Origin: Acidobacteria bacterium AB60
Lineage (GTDB): Bacteria; Acidobacteriota; Terriglobia; Terriglobales; Acidobacteriaceae
DNA: 64,000 bases
NCBI GenBank assembly: GCA_008682415.1
Contig: VANK01000004.1
Location: forward strand, 434,001 to 498,000
Direction: 5' to 3'
Under the pieces are notes generated by a model. That model made no database searches, had not been told where the DNA came from, and was given only the letters and a program-made list of their open reading frames with translations. The position numbers were made by a program, and so were the translations under genes. Of this stretch, positions 8,276 through 18,027 are shown one piece after another; position 1 is the first letter of the stretch; each line of letters starts with the position of its first letter.

Positions 8276-9694
8276 TTGGCGGACACACTCTACGACGTGT
8301 TGGTGATTGGCAGCGGGCCGGCGGGATATACGGCGGCGATTCGCGGCGGGCAGTACGGGCTGAAGGTGGGGCTGATTGAGGCGGAGAGCGTGCTGGGCGG
8401 CACATGCCTGCACGTGGGCTGCATCCCCACAAAGGCATTGCTCTTCAACGCGGAGATCTGGGATCACCTGAAGCACGCGGCGGAGTACGGCATTGCGGGC
8501 ATTGGAACGCCGCAACTGGACTGGGCGGCGGTGCAGAAGCGCAAGACCGCGATTGTGAATAAGCACACCAAGGGCCTCGAGTTCCTGATGAAGAAGAACA
8601 AGGTGACGGTGATTCCCGGGTACGGGCGCCTCACGGGAGTTGCCAAGGACGGGGTCCACACGGTGCAGATCACCTCGTCGGGCGGCGAGCAGTTATTGCA
8701 GGCGAAGAACGTGATTCTCGCCACCGGATCGGAGGCGCGGATTCTGTTCGGGATGAAGCCGGACGATCGCATCCTGACGAATATCGAGATTCTGTCGCTG
8801 GCCGAGCCGCCCAAGTCGCTGATTGTGATTGGGGCAGGTGCGGTGGGGGTGGAGTTCGCCTCGATCTTCCGCAGCTTTGGCGCGGAGGTGACGATTGTGG
8901 AGTTTCTGGCGCGCGCGGTGCCGGTGGAAGACGAGGAGATCTCGAAGGAACTGACCCGTTTGTTCAAAAAGCGCGGCATCGATATGAACGTGAGCTGCAA
9001 GGTGGAGAAGATTGAGCGCACCGAAGCCGGCATGAAGGTGACCTGGACGACCGCGAATGGCAAGACGGTGGAGAAGGAAGCGGAGAAGGTGCTGGTGGCG
9101 GTGGGGCGTGCGCCCCGGACCGGGGATGCCGGCATTGAGAAGACCAGGATCGAGCTCGATCGCGGTTTTGTGAAGGTCAACGAGGCGCAGGAAACCGCGG
9201 AGCCGGGTATCTATGCGATTGGAGATATTGTGGCGGGATTGCCGCAGCTGGCGCATGTGGGCGCGATGAGCGGGATTGTGGCGATGGCGAAGATCGCGGG
9301 GCGTACGTTCCGGCCGGTTCGCCGCGATCGCATTCCGGGCTGCACGTATTGCGATCCGCAGATCGGCTCGGCTGGCTTGACGGAGGCGCAGGCGCGGGAG
9401 AAGGGATTTGAGGTGAAGGTGGGCAAATTCCCGTTCGCCGGCAACTCCAAGGCCACGATTGTGGATAGCCATGACGGTTTTGTGAAGATTGTGTCGGACG
9501 CCAAGTATGGCGAGATTCTGGGGGTGCATATCATCGGGCCGCAGGCGACGGAACTGGTGGCCGAAGCGGTTGCGGTGATGGAGTTGGAGGGCACCGTCGA
9601 AGAGCTGATGTTCACCATTCATGCGCACCCGACTCTGGCGGAGGCAATGCTGGACGCTTACGCGGCGGTGGAAGGAATGGCCATCAACGCCTAG
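8276..9694 (+). CDS. lpdA: dihydrolipoyl dehydrogenase
   Basis: This FAD enzyme reoxidises lipoamide in 2-oxoacid dehydrogenase or glycine cleavage complexes. Visible are the FAD fold (YDVLVIGSGPAGYTAAIRGG), the redox disulfide C44/C49 in GGTCLHVGCIPTK, the NAD fold (IVIGAGAVGVEFASIF), the second FAD motif (GIYAIGDIVAG) and the catalytic base pair in HAHPTLAEAM. I prefer the TTG at 8276 (MADTLYDV after GGGAG), because the family begins there; a GTG at 8228 would add 16 Ala-rich residues and has no ribosome site. TTGAAC and TAGACT near 8192-8220 may be its promoter. No E1/E2 genes are nearby, so the protein is probably shared between complexes. Confidence 0.95.
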   Translation: MADTLYDVLVIGSGPAGYTAAIRGGQYGLKVGLIEAESVLGGTCLHVGCIPTKALLFNAEIWDHLKHAAEYGIAGIGTPQLDWAAVQKRKTAIVNKHTKGLEFLMKKNKVTVIPGYGRLTGVAKDGVHTVQITSSGGEQLLQAKNVILATGSEARILFGMKPDDRILTNIEILSLAEPPKSLIVIGAGAVGVEFASIFRSFGAEVTIVEFLARAVPVEDEEISKELTRLFKKRGIDMNVSCKVEKIERTEAGMKVTWTTANGKTVEKEAEKVLVAVGRAPRTGDAGIEKTRIELDRGFVKVNEAQETAEPGIYAIGDIVAGLPQLAHVGAMSGIVAMAKIAGRTFRPVRRDRIPGCTYCDPQIGSAGLTEAQAREKGFEVKVGKFPFAGNSKATIVDSHDGFVKIVSDAKYGEILGVHIIGPQATELVAEAVAVMELEGTVEELMFTIHAHPTLAEAMLDAYAAVEGMAINA

Positions 9695-9837
9695 GGGATT
9701 CGGGGTTGGGGCAGGGAATTTGATGGGAAAGGTGCCCGGTTTGACACCGCTGGGGACGTAAGTGATTGCATGGATGAGACAATAGGGCCAGTGGGCCGGT
9801 CCTTCGACCAACCGCCGGCCTGGGGGTTGCTACGACC

Positions 9838-10659
9838 ATGCAGCGAGTTCTCTCCACACACCTCTTCCTGACGCAACGCCTTCATCCCGGACTGCTGGAA
9901 CTTGCCGGGCGATCGGGCGCGCAGGCGGTGGAGATTTTTGCCGCGCGTCAACACTTTGACTACACCAGCCGCGAACACGTGCAGGAACTGCGGGAGTGGT
10001 TCCGCGCCAATCCGATTGAGCCTTTTTCCCTGCATGCACCGATGTTTCCCGATCGCGAGATGGGACGAGCGGGAGCGCCTGCGGTGAACGTCATTCATCC
10101 GGAGAAGTCGCGCCGGATTGACGCGATGGACGAGATCAAGCGGGCTCTTGAAGCGGCCGAGCAGATTCCGTTCAAGCACTTGATTGTGCATCTGGGGGAG
10201 CGCACGGACGGTTGGTCGCAGCGGACGATCGAATATGCGCTGACGGCGCTGGAGCACCTGGGCGCGTTTGCCAAACCATTGGGCGTGAAGCTGCTGGCGG
10301 AGAATCTCACCAATGACGCGACCACACCCGAGCACCTGATGACCATCCTGGATCTGGGTCACCTCGACAATGTGGGCGTATGTCTGGATGTTGGGCATGC
10401 TCACATGACAGTTGGCATCCCGGAGGCGGTTTCGGTGCTGGGGCAGCGGATTGCGTCGCTTCACGTGCACGATAACCATGGCACGCGAGACGAGCACCTG
10501 TGGCCGGGTGACGGAACCATCGACTGGAAGGCTACAGGGGAGTTACTCAACGCGAGCGTTCCGAATGCGGCGGCCGTGCTTGAGGTTCATTACAGCCTGG
10601 GCGATGCTCCCGGCGAGATTCCCGGGAAGATCCAGGCATCGTGGGAAAAGCTGGGATAG
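9838..10659 (+). CDS. sugar phosphate isomerase/epimerase-like TIM-barrel protein
   Basis: The 273-residue protein belongs to the xylose isomerase-like / endonuclease IV fold group. Likely metal ligands follow the family order: SLHAPMFPD (first His), LIVHLGE (second His), LLAENLTND (Glu), VCLDVGHAHM (Asp, His), LHVHDN (His-x-His) and an acidic residue near the C-terminus. Members interconvert ketoses or inositol derivatives; some are DNA-repair nucleases, but the lack of an extended basic surface argues for sugar chemistry. The substrate cannot be told. It starts with ATG at 9838 and is followed by a hairpin terminator, so it is a single-gene unit. Confidence 0.8.
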   Translation: MQRVLSTHLFLTQRLHPGLLELAGRSGAQAVEIFAARQHFDYTSREHVQELREWFRANPIEPFSLHAPMFPDREMGRAGAPAVNVIHPEKSRRIDAMDEIKRALEAAEQIPFKHLIVHLGERTDGWSQRTIEYALTALEHLGAFAKPLGVKLLAENLTNDATTPEHLMTILDLGHLDNVGVCLDVGHAHMTVGIPEAVSVLGQRIASLHVHDNHGTRDEHLWPGDGTIDWKATGELLNASVPNAAAVLEVHYSLGDAPGEIPGKIQASWEKLG

Positions 10660-10685
10660 ACTGCGGGCGATTTGAGGCGCAAAAC

Positions 10686-10722
10686 TGAGGCGATCCGGAT
10701 GTCGGATCGCCTCAATGTTTTC
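10686..10722 (+). terminator. Rho-independent terminator after isomerase-like gene
   Basis: TGAGGCGATCCG (10686-10697) pairs perfectly with CGGATCGCCTCA (10703-10714) around a 5-base loop. ATGTTTTC follows. It lies 26 bases after the stop codon. This is the clearest intrinsic terminator in the window. Confidence 0.85.
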
Positions 10723-11035
10723 TGGGGCGAGCATCGCAGCGGGGGCACCTGTCAGATTTCCTTTACGGAGCGGGAGTTGCGCGATGGCGAAAATAGTTTC
10801 TTCTCTGCTCAAATCGATGTGATGACTCTGTGTCATTCTCTTCATGTTCAGGCGCTAACATAGAGCCCTCAGGGGACGAGGACGCTTCGCAACCCGGCGC
10901 AAGCAGACACGCACACATTCAAGCAGACATACTTTTCCGCGGGAACTTACGCGGCAGCACCTAAGTTTGCACCTATGTTCGCAAGTGCACTTTGAATGCA
11001 TGCTTGCCGGATCCGCTCATTAACTTGCGATAACT
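10723..11035. other. long gap left of the exopolysaccharide island
   Basis: No supported gene. Short ORFs here have no family features. The base composition becomes visibly richer in A/T than the region to the left. A dyad GCAAG (10981-10985) / CTTGC (11003-11007) occurs. The stretch probably forms part of the regulatory zone ahead of the exopolysaccharide genes. Confidence 0.5.
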
Positions 11036-11155
11036 AGCAAGATATTTTTGGGTGGTGCGCTGGAGAAAGCGCGCCCGCTGGACCTCTGCAAAACGGCAGC
11101 ACATGCGCCGGTTTGCAGAGGTTTTATCGCCCGATGTTAGCGCATATATCTTGCT
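11036..11155 (+). ncRNA. structured RNA element candidate ahead of EPS genes
   Basis: AGCAAGATAT (11036-11045) is exactly complementary to ATATCTTGCT (11146-11155), enclosing 100 bases. Inside are a GCGC/GCGC hairpin (11057-11072) and a 15-bp stem with one mismatch, CCTCTGCAAAACGGC (11083-11097) against GCCGGTTTGCAGAGG (11107-11121), followed by TTTTAT. The inner stem plus T-run looks like an intrinsic terminator; the outer stem suggests a folded leader or a free small RNA. The next gene begins at 11417. No known riboswitch class was recognised. Strand is assigned from the T-run and the downstream genes. Confidence 0.4.
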
Positions 11156-11416
11156 GGAACCGCGCCTATTTAGTGATCGACGACGCTAAGTTGATGAGCG
11201 GATCGCGAGCTTCCGGTATTTGACTTCGACTAAGTGGCCACTTATACTCAGCCTCGATGCGTCCTTCGGATGGCAAGAGTATTTCCGATATCGACCCCGA
11301 CAAATCGCAAGCCACCTTTTCGCAAGCGACAGCATCTCACATGAAACCGAGCACGACAACCTGTCTTCCCAACTAAACAGATAGCCTCGACAACATAACA
11401 TTCTGCGGAGCTCTTT
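11156..11416. other. leader of the exopolysaccharide gene cluster
   Basis: No supported gene on either strand; minus-strand ORFs here (11186-11842) run antisense into the glycosyltransferase gene and are judged spurious. It ends with GGAG 6 bases before the ATG at 11417. Confidence 0.45.
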
Positions 11417-13387
11417 ATGCTGGACAGAATGCAAGACCCCTTTGTGTCTTGCACGGCCGGCTTTTCCCCGGAAGTGCATTTCTCGTTGCCAAGAAGCCAG
11501 AACCGAACGCTTAACACAGGTCAGACCCCGCCATTTGCGGCATTTGCAGCGACTGCTGGGCCACACATCTTCAGTCGCACGGCGGAGCAAACTATCGAAG
11601 TCGAACGCGCACCGGCGGGAATGGCCGGTCGCGGAGACTCGCGAGACGCACTGGTTGTTGCGCATGTGGTGGAAGGCTGCCAAGGGGGCGTGGGAACGGC
11701 AGTCCGGCACCTTATCGAAGAACAGGATCGCGATGAACGCATTCGCGCCGTTCATCTTCTTGCGGATCCAGCGCGGCTGGGCGACATGCTCAGCAATGTT
11801 CCGGCGCAGCCTCATTGGTACACGAGTTCGCGTGCGACTCATCGTCTCCTGGCGGTTTCGCGGAGTATTCGCGAGAAGTTACGAGAGATTCAGCCAGATG
11901 TGGTGTACCTGCACAGCACGTTTCCTGGTCTTTATGGACGGCTCGTCCGCAGCCGTAAGTGCGAATGGGTCACGGTTTACTGTCCCCACGGCTGGGCATT
12001 TACCCAGTCTGTATCACGTCCCAAGAAGCTTGCGTACGCTGCGGTGGAGAGGATTCTGGCGCGGCGTGCGGACGCGATCATCAGCGTGTCTCGCCACGAG
12101 CATCAGCAGGCGCTACGCAGCGGCGTTCGTCACGACCATCACCGCGTGATTCTGCATGGACTCCCAGTCGCAACCAAGCAGCCGTCTCCCGCCATTCTTC
12201 ATATCAGGAATCGGATCAACCTGCTTTTCATTGGGCGCTTTGACCGACAAAAGGGTCTCGATCTCCTGCTTGATGCATGGCGAGATCCGCGGTTGAAGAA
12301 CTTTGACTTATGGCTCATTGGCGACGCTACGCTGGGCTCTAACCCCCGGTTACCAGTCCTACCTAACGTGCATAACCTGGGCTGGGTTAAGAACGACCGG
12401 ATCGACTCGTACATTCAGAGTTTTGATGCAGTCATCGTACCGTCAAGGTGGGAAGCCTTCGGGCTGGTTGCGCTGGAGGCCATGCGGAACGGGCGACCGG
12501 TGATCGCAAGCCGCACGGGAGGCCTGCAGGAGGTGGTACTCGATCGCGTGAATGGGGTCCTGTTCGAGCCCGGAAATCGCGAGGCGCTCATCGCAGCGGT
12601 TGCCGGACTCGACAAGCAGCGACTCGCCAAGATGGGGTCAGTTGCGCGAGAGGTTTTCCACACAGGATTCGAATGGCCTTCCTGCTACGAGCAATGGAAG
12701 CGGGTAACCGAAGATGCGGTGACGGATCGCAGGACCCGGCGCAGTCCGCAACGGGATGCGGCGCGGGTCCCGCGGATTGAAGCGGCTCTCAAGCGCGGCA
12801 TTGATGTTACCGCCAGCTGCGGCGCCATCCTTGCCTTCCTTCCGCTACTGCTCATTATTGCAATGGCAATCAAGCTCACATCCCGCGGCCCCATTCTTTT
12901 CGGCCATAGCCGCTGCGGTCGTGATGGGCGATCCTTCCGGATTTGGAAGTTTCGGACGATGGTGCTGAACGCGGACAAGATTCTGCACGACTATCTTCGC
13001 GATCATCCGGAGGCGATGCAGGAGTGGAAGAAGGATTTCAAGCTTCGCAAGGATCCGCGCATCACTCGCCTGGGACGATTCCTGAGGCGTTACAGCCTGG
13101 ATGAAATTCCGCAGCTGATCAATGTCATCTCCGGCGATATGAGCCTGGTGGGGCCGCGGCCGATCGTGCAGAACGAAGTGGAGCGCTACGCGGATACCTA
13201 TGACTTATACACAAGAGTCAAGCCAGGGATTACTGGTCTGTGGCAGGTATCGGGAAGAAATAACACCACTTATGCGGAGCGCGTAGCGTTCGACGCTTTT
13301 TACGTGAACAACTGGTCTATCTGGCTGGATCTTTCCATCATCTGGAAGACGTTCTACGTGGTGCTTGCCGCGCGCGGCTCGTATTAA
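11417..13387 (+). CDS. fused glycosyltransferase family 4 - undecaprenyl-phosphate sugar phosphotransferase
   Basis: Two enzymes are joined in one 656-residue chain. Residues about 75-420 are a GT-B glycosyltransferase of family 4: [16 protein letters not shown] glycine loop at the front, [20 protein letters not shown], and the nucleotide-sugar site [21 protein letters not shown]. Residues about 454-656 are a bacterial sugar transferase of the WcaJ C-terminal type: a membrane hairpin ([17 protein letters not shown]), [32 protein letters not shown] with VGPRP, and [12 protein letters not shown]. The second half would load the first sugar phosphate onto undecaprenyl phosphate and the first half add a further sugar. 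The ATG at 11417 has GGAG 6 bases upstream; the first 70 residues are of unclear role. Confidence 0.93.
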   Translation: MLDRMQDPFVSCTAGFSPEVHFSLPRSQNRTLNTGQTPPFAAFAATAGPHIFSRTAEQTIEVERAPAGMAGRGDSRDALVVAHVVEGCQGGVGTAVRHLIEEQDRDERIRAVHLLADPARLGDMLSNVPAQPHWYTSSRATHRLLAVSRSIREKLREIQPDVVYLHSTFPGLYGRLVRSRKCEWVTVYCPHGWAFTQSVSRPKKLAYAAVERILARRADAIISVSRHEHQQALRSGVRHDHHRVILHGLPVATKQPSPAILHIRNRINLLFIGRFDRQKGLDLLLDAWRDPRLKNFDLWLIGDATLGSNPRLPVLPNVHNLGWVKNDRIDSYIQSFDAVIVPSRWEAFGLVALEAMRNGRPVIASRTGGLQEVVLDRVNGVLFEPGNREALIAAVAGLDKQRLAKMGSVAREVFHTGFEWPSCYEQWKRVTEDAVTDRRTRRSPQRDAARVPRIEAALKRGIDVTASCGAILAFLPLLLIIAMAIKLTSRGPILFGHSRCGRDGRSFRIWKFRTMVLNADKILHDYLRDHPEAMQEWKKDFKLRKDPRITRLGRFLRRYSLDEIPQLINVISGDMSLVGPRPIVQNEVERYADTYDLYTRVKPGITGLWQVSGRNNTTYAERVAFDAFYVNNWSIWLDLSIIWKTFYVVLAARGSY

Positions 13388-13458
13388 TTCTGCATCGCCA
13401 GTCAGATTCGCTTCCGCAAATAGAGCAGATCAGGGGAAACACAACAGGGGATAAGTTT

Positions 13459-14613
13459 ATGTACCGCGGCAAATTCATTGTTGTAACTGGTTTACATGAT
13501 GTCCGGGAGATCGCTCCCGAACTTAGCGCCTTGCGAATCCGCCTTGGGATGAAAGACGACTTGAGCACGGAAATCGATCATCTGCTTTCGTTGAATGACT
13601 GGAGGAGTCGACGACCAGTTGCGGTGCTATTTCGGGATGAACAATCCATAACGCGCGCAGCGGTCCTTCTCTTCGAGCGATGCGTCTGGGGGATACCCAC
13701 CGGAGTGCTGCGAGCGGGAGATCATGCAGGAGACGGAGCTGTGATTGCCGAGCCGCACCAACGAAGCGAGATGCTCGTTCGCGCCGTTGATGTTCTTCTT
13801 GCGGACTGGCGCTTTCATTCAATTTTCGGCGCCGTCTCGCGGCCGGGAGCTGAGCCACAACTCTCGATGCGGTTTCCCGGTATCTCAAATTCAGTGACTT
13901 CGCGGATCGTTCGACGCAGGCTTCGGCTCGGTAACGACTACGAGGAGACGATAGCAGGATTCTGCCGGCGAATGCGAAAGACGGTGCGCAACAAGCGGAG
14001 GCGGTTCGATAAGAGAACGGATGTAGAGGTGGTGACGGAGATGAGCGCCGAGCAGGCGCTAGACGCGATGCTGACGTTAGCCTCCTATTGCCACCCGCGA
14101 CGCTCAGAGTGGGAGATTCGCCGCCGTCATGACTTTTTGCGGAATCACCCCGTGGAGGGCTTTTCGCACGGATTGCGGCTGAAGAGCGGGCAGTGGTTAA
14201 GCCTGATCACCGGATGGCGCAGCGGCGGAGTCACCTATGTTCCGTGGGCGATGCACGACGCGCGTTTCCGCAGTGATTCCCTAGGCATGGTGATCAACGC
14301 GTGCATGATTGAGCACGAGATTGCCCGCCGGCAATCGGCGATTGAGTGGGTGGGGGGCGTAACCGAGTTGTGGTCGCAGGTCTGCGAGCCGGAGGAATGT
14401 TTTTGCATTACTCGGATCCGGCCGGGGATTCGCTCGTCGTCGATTCAATGGCTATCGGCGCGATTGCAGCGGCAGACAGCGCTGGGTTATTACCAAAACG
14501 AATTGCACGGGGATGGTGAGGACGAACTGGAGCCGGTGGAAGCGCAGGTTCCCGCCGAACGGCCGCGGGCGATGGCCACAGTGGAGCAACGCCTTACTGG
14601 GAGTTTGCAGTAA
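13459..14613 (+). CDS. GNAT/FemAB-like acyltransferase of the exopolysaccharide cluster
   Basis: A 384-residue protein with a double-GNAT layout like BioF2/CelD-type acetyltransferases found in polysaccharide clusters. The middle contains FCRRMRKTVRNKRRRF, the basic helix that precedes the second GNAT fold in these proteins. The C-terminal half has ITGWRSGGVTYVPWAMHDAR and LGMVINACMIEHEIARR, matching the 'arrive and take any position' segment that binds the acyl donor. No signal or membrane segment is seen. It likely modifies a sugar or polymer in the cytoplasm; acetylation is inferred. ATG at 13459 is preceded by AGGGGATAAG. It stands between the initiating transferase and the export protein gene. 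Confidence 0.65.
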   Translation: MYRGKFIVVTGLHDVREIAPELSALRIRLGMKDDLSTEIDHLLSLNDWRSRRPVAVLFRDEQSITRAAVLLFERCVWGIPTGVLRAGDHAGDGAVIAEPHQRSEMLVRAVDVLLADWRFHSIFGAVSRPGAEPQLSMRFPGISNSVTSRIVRRRLRLGNDYEETIAGFCRRMRKTVRNKRRRFDKRTDVEVVTEMSAEQALDAMLTLASYCHPRRSEWEIRRRHDFLRNHPVEGFSHGLRLKSGQWLSLITGWRSGGVTYVPWAMHDARFRSDSLGMVINACMIEHEIARRQSAIEWVGGVTELWSQVCEPEECFCITRIRPGIRSSSIQWLSARLQRQTALGYYQNELHGDGEDELEPVEAQVPAERPRAMATVEQRLTGSLQ

Positions 14614-14637
14614 GGCGGCCAACGGAAAGGCGATGAG

Positions 14638-15684
14638 ATGTTGAGAATGAGGCAATTCAGATGCGACAGGAAGATGGTTGGCGCGGCAACGTTGCTCAGC
14701 CTGTCACTTGTGGGGGTAGTCAGTAGCGCGGCCGACGCGCACGCGCAGGTGAAAGGGAGCCAGCAGCTTGAGGCGGACGTTACGGCTGCTTCGGCGAAGA
14801 GCCCGGCGGACAGGCATGGGTACGTGCTTGGGCCGCAGGATGCCCTGACGATCCGAGTGCTGGATGAGGATGATATTGGCGAGAAGCCCTACACCGTCGA
14901 CCTCAACGGGGAGATCGCGCTGCCGCGCGTCGGGGCGGTTCACGTAGCGGGGCTCACCGCCGCTGAGGTGCAGGCGCGGTTGACAGAGCGCTATCACGCC
15001 TACCTGAAGAATCCTGTGGTCACGGTGTCCATCACGGAGTACCGCAGCCAGCCGGTCACATTGCTCGGAGCGGTCGCCAATCCTGGAGTTCATCAGATCG
15101 AAGGCCGGAAGACGCTCTTCCAGGTGATCTCAGAGGCTGGCGGTTTGAAGCAAGAAGCGGGGAATACGATCCAGATTACGCGAGAGCTGCAGTACGGGGC
15201 GTTGCCCCTGGCAAGCGCCCACTCGGACCCCAGCGGAAAGTTCAGCGTCGGGGATATCAGTGTTCGATCGATTCTCAAGGCGGAAGATCCCGGCCAAAAC
15301 ATCGCAGTGATGCCGTACGACGTGATCACGGTCCCCAAGGCTGAGATGGTCTATGTCGTGGGCGCAGTACACAAGTCCGGGGGGTTCGTTCTTTCCGAGC
15401 GCAGCGAGATGAGCGTGCTCGAGCTGTTGTCTCTGGCAGAAGGGATGGACCGGACCGCGGGCGGGAAGAACGCGCGGATCTTACGAGCCAGCAACGATTC
15501 GGATCATCGCAATGAGATTCCTCTCGATTTGAACAAGATCATCCAGGGCAAGAGCCCGGATGTGTCTTTGCGCAGCAACGACATTCTCTTCGTTCCCAAC
15601 AGCACGGGTAAGTCCGCAACACTGCGTGCGCTTGAGACGATTCTCAGCACCGGCTCGGGCGTAGCGATTTATCACCCCTACTGA
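14638..15684 (+). CDS. polysaccharide export protein (OPX/Wza-like, SLBB domains)
   Basis: A 348-residue secreted protein. It has a signal peptide (about residues 1-36, VGAATLLSLSLVGVVSSAAD), the Poly_export domain (YVLGPQDALTIRVLDEDDIG, GEIALPRVGAVHVAGLTAAEV) and two SLBB ligand-binding repeats (VTLLGAVANPGVHQIEGRKT and VYVVGAVHKSGGFVLSERSE). Such proteins form the outer-membrane or periplasmic export channel for capsule or exopolysaccharide. No lipobox cysteine is present, so it is not a typical Wza lipoprotein. ATG codons at 14638 and 14647 are both possible. It is directly followed, 15 bases on, by the Wzz/BY-kinase gene, the usual partner. Confidence 0.9.
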   Translation: MLRMRQFRCDRKMVGAATLLSLSLVGVVSSAADAHAQVKGSQQLEADVTAASAKSPADRHGYVLGPQDALTIRVLDEDDIGEKPYTVDLNGEIALPRVGAVHVAGLTAAEVQARLTERYHAYLKNPVVTVSITEYRSQPVTLLGAVANPGVHQIEGRKTLFQVISEAGGLKQEAGNTIQITRELQYGALPLASAHSDPSGKFSVGDISVRSILKAEDPGQNIAVMPYDVITVPKAEMVYVVGAVHKSGGFVLSERSEMSVLELLSLAEGMDRTAGGKNARILRASNDSDHRNEIPLDLNKIIQGKSPDVSLRSNDILFVPNSTGKSATLRALETILSTGSGVAIYHPY

Positions 15685-15699
15685 TGGAGAAAGGCAATC

Positions 15700-18012
15700 A
15701 TGCCACACGGTACCTCAGGTTTGCGAGCAGCAGTAGTGCGCCGAACGATCGACGCGGGGGCTCCATTGATGCCCTACACGGGGACGACCGGCTTCGACGG
15801 CGACTCCCTCAAGATTGCAGCCGACGCGGAGAGAGGTGGTCTCTTCGAGGCGTGGAGAATCGTGCGCGCGGAGTACCGCACGGTGCTCCTGGCCATGGGC
15901 GTGGGGCTGGTGCTGGCTTTGTCCGTAGGACTCTTCAAAGCGCCGATGTTTACGTCGAGGTGCGAACTGGTGATCGAGAGTCCGAACGGAGACTTTCTGG
16001 GGACGCGCTCAATCAGCCCAGTTGCCGATGATCCGGCCTCCGAAGGCGGTCTGACCGACGTGCAGACGCAGCTTCGCGTGATCCAGAGCGATCAATTGAT
16101 CGACCGCGTGATTGCCAAGCTTGAGTCGCAAGGAAAGCTGGGGCCCCTGGAACTCGAGGCGACGCATCGTTCCTTCGCATCGCGTCTGCTGATGCGGCCG
16201 AAGCTCACCGCGAATGAACGTGCCTATCGCATCCACAAGTATGTTGCGAGCCACCTGGGAGTGCGGCAGGTGGGGCCGACCCGCGCCGTGGATATCTCCT
16301 TCAGCTTCCCCGATCCGGCGTTTGCGGCATTGCTGTGCAACACAATGGCTTCCGAGTACATTGCCTACAATACGGAAGCGCGGTGGGCGATGAGCGAACG
16401 AACCGGCGAAGGGCTCTCCCGCCGGCTCGAGGAGGTCCGCGCTCATCTGAAGGAGTCGCAGAAGAATCTTCAGGACTACGCGCAGCGCTCCGGATTACTG
16501 TTTGGTCCGCCGGTGCCGGGAACCAGCGAAGAGACAGATGTCTCTGAGAATCGCCTCACCGAGTTGCAGTCCGAGTTATCGGGGGCCGAGGCGGCTCGCA
16601 TGGCTGCTGAGTCGCGGCTCAAGACTGCGGAGTCGTCCGGCGCCGAGTCCGTGGCGGAGGTTGTGAACGATGATAGCCTGCGCGACCTGCAGGCGAAGAT
16701 CACGGAGTTGCAGCGCCAGAAGGCGGATCTGCTGACGATCTACACCCCCGAGCATGAGAAGGTGCAGCGGGTTCAGGCGCAACTCACGCCGCTTCAGAAT
16801 GCCCTGGAGCAGCATCGTTCGAGAATCATGGCGCGGATCAAGAGCGATTACAGCTCCGCAGTGAAGCACGAGGAGCTTTTGCAATCCGCATACCGGCAAC
16901 AGGTATCAGTGGTAACCGACAAGCACAACAAAGCGATTCAGTACGGAATCTTCAAGCACCAGGTAGACTCGGACGAAAAGCTGTACGAGTCGATGCTGGA
17001 GCAGGTCAACCGTGCGAGCGTGGCGTCGGCAGCGGGCAGCAGCAACATCCAGATATTCAGCGGAGCGCAGCCACCCTTGAGGCCTGACTCGAGTGGACTG
17101 ATTACCTATTCGTTTGGGGGATTGTTCTTTGGATTTCTGGCTGGCTCGGCATGGGTTTTCACGCGGTCCGCAGCAAATCGCACCTTCCATTCTCCGGGAC
17201 AGAGCGCCGTCCAGGTTCAGCTGAGGGAACTGGGAGTCATTCCGCGGCACTCGCTGAGCTCGAACAAGGCGTTCGCGAGACTTTTGCGATCCACCGATAG
17301 CGGAGGCGAACCAGCACTGATGGCCTACCGCGCGAACCAGGCCGAGCTTGCCGGGTTTGCGGAGAGGTCGGGTATGGTCGCCGAGTCATTCCGCATGCTG
17401 CTGGCCTCGATCATGTTTGGCGAGGAAGGGGGGAAGACTCCGCAAGTGCTGGCAGTTACGAGCGCCAATCCGCGGGAAGGAAAGACTACGGTGCTCTGCA
17501 ACCTGGCGGTTGCGATGGCGGAGATTCGCAAACGAGTGCTGGTTATCGATGCTGATTTGCGAAGGCCCCGGCTTCATGATGTGTTCGACCTCCCGAATGA
17601 GCGGGGGCTTGCGAATATGTTGGAGTCGCCTTCCGACGAGGTCGCGCTGCAGGCAATGACGAAGCGCACTTTTGTAGGTGGAGTGGATGTGCTTCCGAGC
17701 GGCACCTCCTCCGGCAGCTCGGAGGCGAGCCTGTTCTATTCTCCCTCGCTGGCGAAGATCGTTCAGACTGCGCGGAAGCAGTACGATGTCGTGCTGATCG
17801 ATACTCCTCCGTGCCTGCACCTTGCCGATGCGCGGGTGATCGGCAAGGTATCGGATGCGGTGATTCTGGTGACGCGCGCCGGGCATACGACCTGGACCGA
17901 GGGACGCGCGGTTGCGCAGAACTTTACTGAAGATGGTACGCGGATTCTGGGCACCGTGCTCAACGATCTCAAACAATCTGTAGGCGCCTATTCCTATGTG
18001 ACGGAAGCATAG
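15700..18012 (+). CDS. polysaccharide co-polymerase with fused tyrosine autokinase (Wzc-like)
   Basis: This 770-residue protein combines a Wzz chain-length domain and a BY-kinase. Wzz parts are the first helix near residues 60-80 (VLLAMGVGLVLALSVGLF) and the second helix near 465-485 (ITYSFGGLFFGFLAGSAWVF) with a long coiled-coil in between. The kinase has Walker A SANPREGKTT (about 587-596), Walker A' VLVIDADLRRPR (about 614) and Walker B VVLIDTPP (about 697). The C-terminus has only two tyrosines (AYSYVTEA), fewer than the usual Tyr cluster, so autophosphorylation control may be simple. It would govern chain length and export together with the OPX protein encoded just upstream. Confidence 0.93.
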   Translation: MPHGTSGLRAAVVRRTIDAGAPLMPYTGTTGFDGDSLKIAADAERGGLFEAWRIVRAEYRTVLLAMGVGLVLALSVGLFKAPMFTSRCELVIESPNGDFLGTRSISPVADDPASEGGLTDVQTQLRVIQSDQLIDRVIAKLESQGKLGPLELEATHRSFASRLLMRPKLTANERAYRIHKYVASHLGVRQVGPTRAVDISFSFPDPAFAALLCNTMASEYIAYNTEARWAMSERTGEGLSRRLEEVRAHLKESQKNLQDYAQRSGLLFGPPVPGTSEETDVSENRLTELQSELSGAEAARMAAESRLKTAESSGAESVAEVVNDDSLRDLQAKITELQRQKADLLTIYTPEHEKVQRVQAQLTPLQNALEQHRSRIMARIKSDYSSAVKHEELLQSAYRQQVSVVTDKHNKAIQYGIFKHQVDSDEKLYESMLEQVNRASVASAAGSSNIQIFSGAQPPLRPDSSGLITYSFGGLFFGFLAGSAWVFTRSAANRTFHSPGQSAVQVQLRELGVIPRHSLSSNKAFARLLRSTDSGGEPALMAYRANQAELAGFAERSGMVAESFRMLLASIMFGEEGGKTPQVLAVTSANPREGKTTVLCNLAVAMAEIRKRVLVIDADLRRPRLHDVFDLPNERGLANMLESPSDEVALQAMTKRTFVGGVDVLPSGTSSGSSEASLFYSPSLAKIVQTARKQYDVVLIDTPPCLHLADARVIGKVSDAVILVTRAGHTTWTEGRAVAQNFTEDGTRILGTVLNDLKQSVGAYSYVTEA

Positions 18013-18027
18013 ACGAGAGTCGACTGA

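Noticed and set aside
10672..10863. 63-residue frame after the isomerase-like gene
   Set aside because: It starts inside the terminator hairpin and has no protein-like features.
11048..11063. RfaH ops/JUMPstart-like element near the EPS cluster
   Set aside because: GGGTGGTGCGCTGG only loosely resembles GGCGGTAGCGTG; with gaps needed for the match, it is within chance.
10723..11416. c-di-GMP or other known riboswitch upstream of EPS genes
   Set aside because: None of the conserved cores that I know (for example the GEMM GGG-CAAACC and tetraloop-receptor parts) is present.
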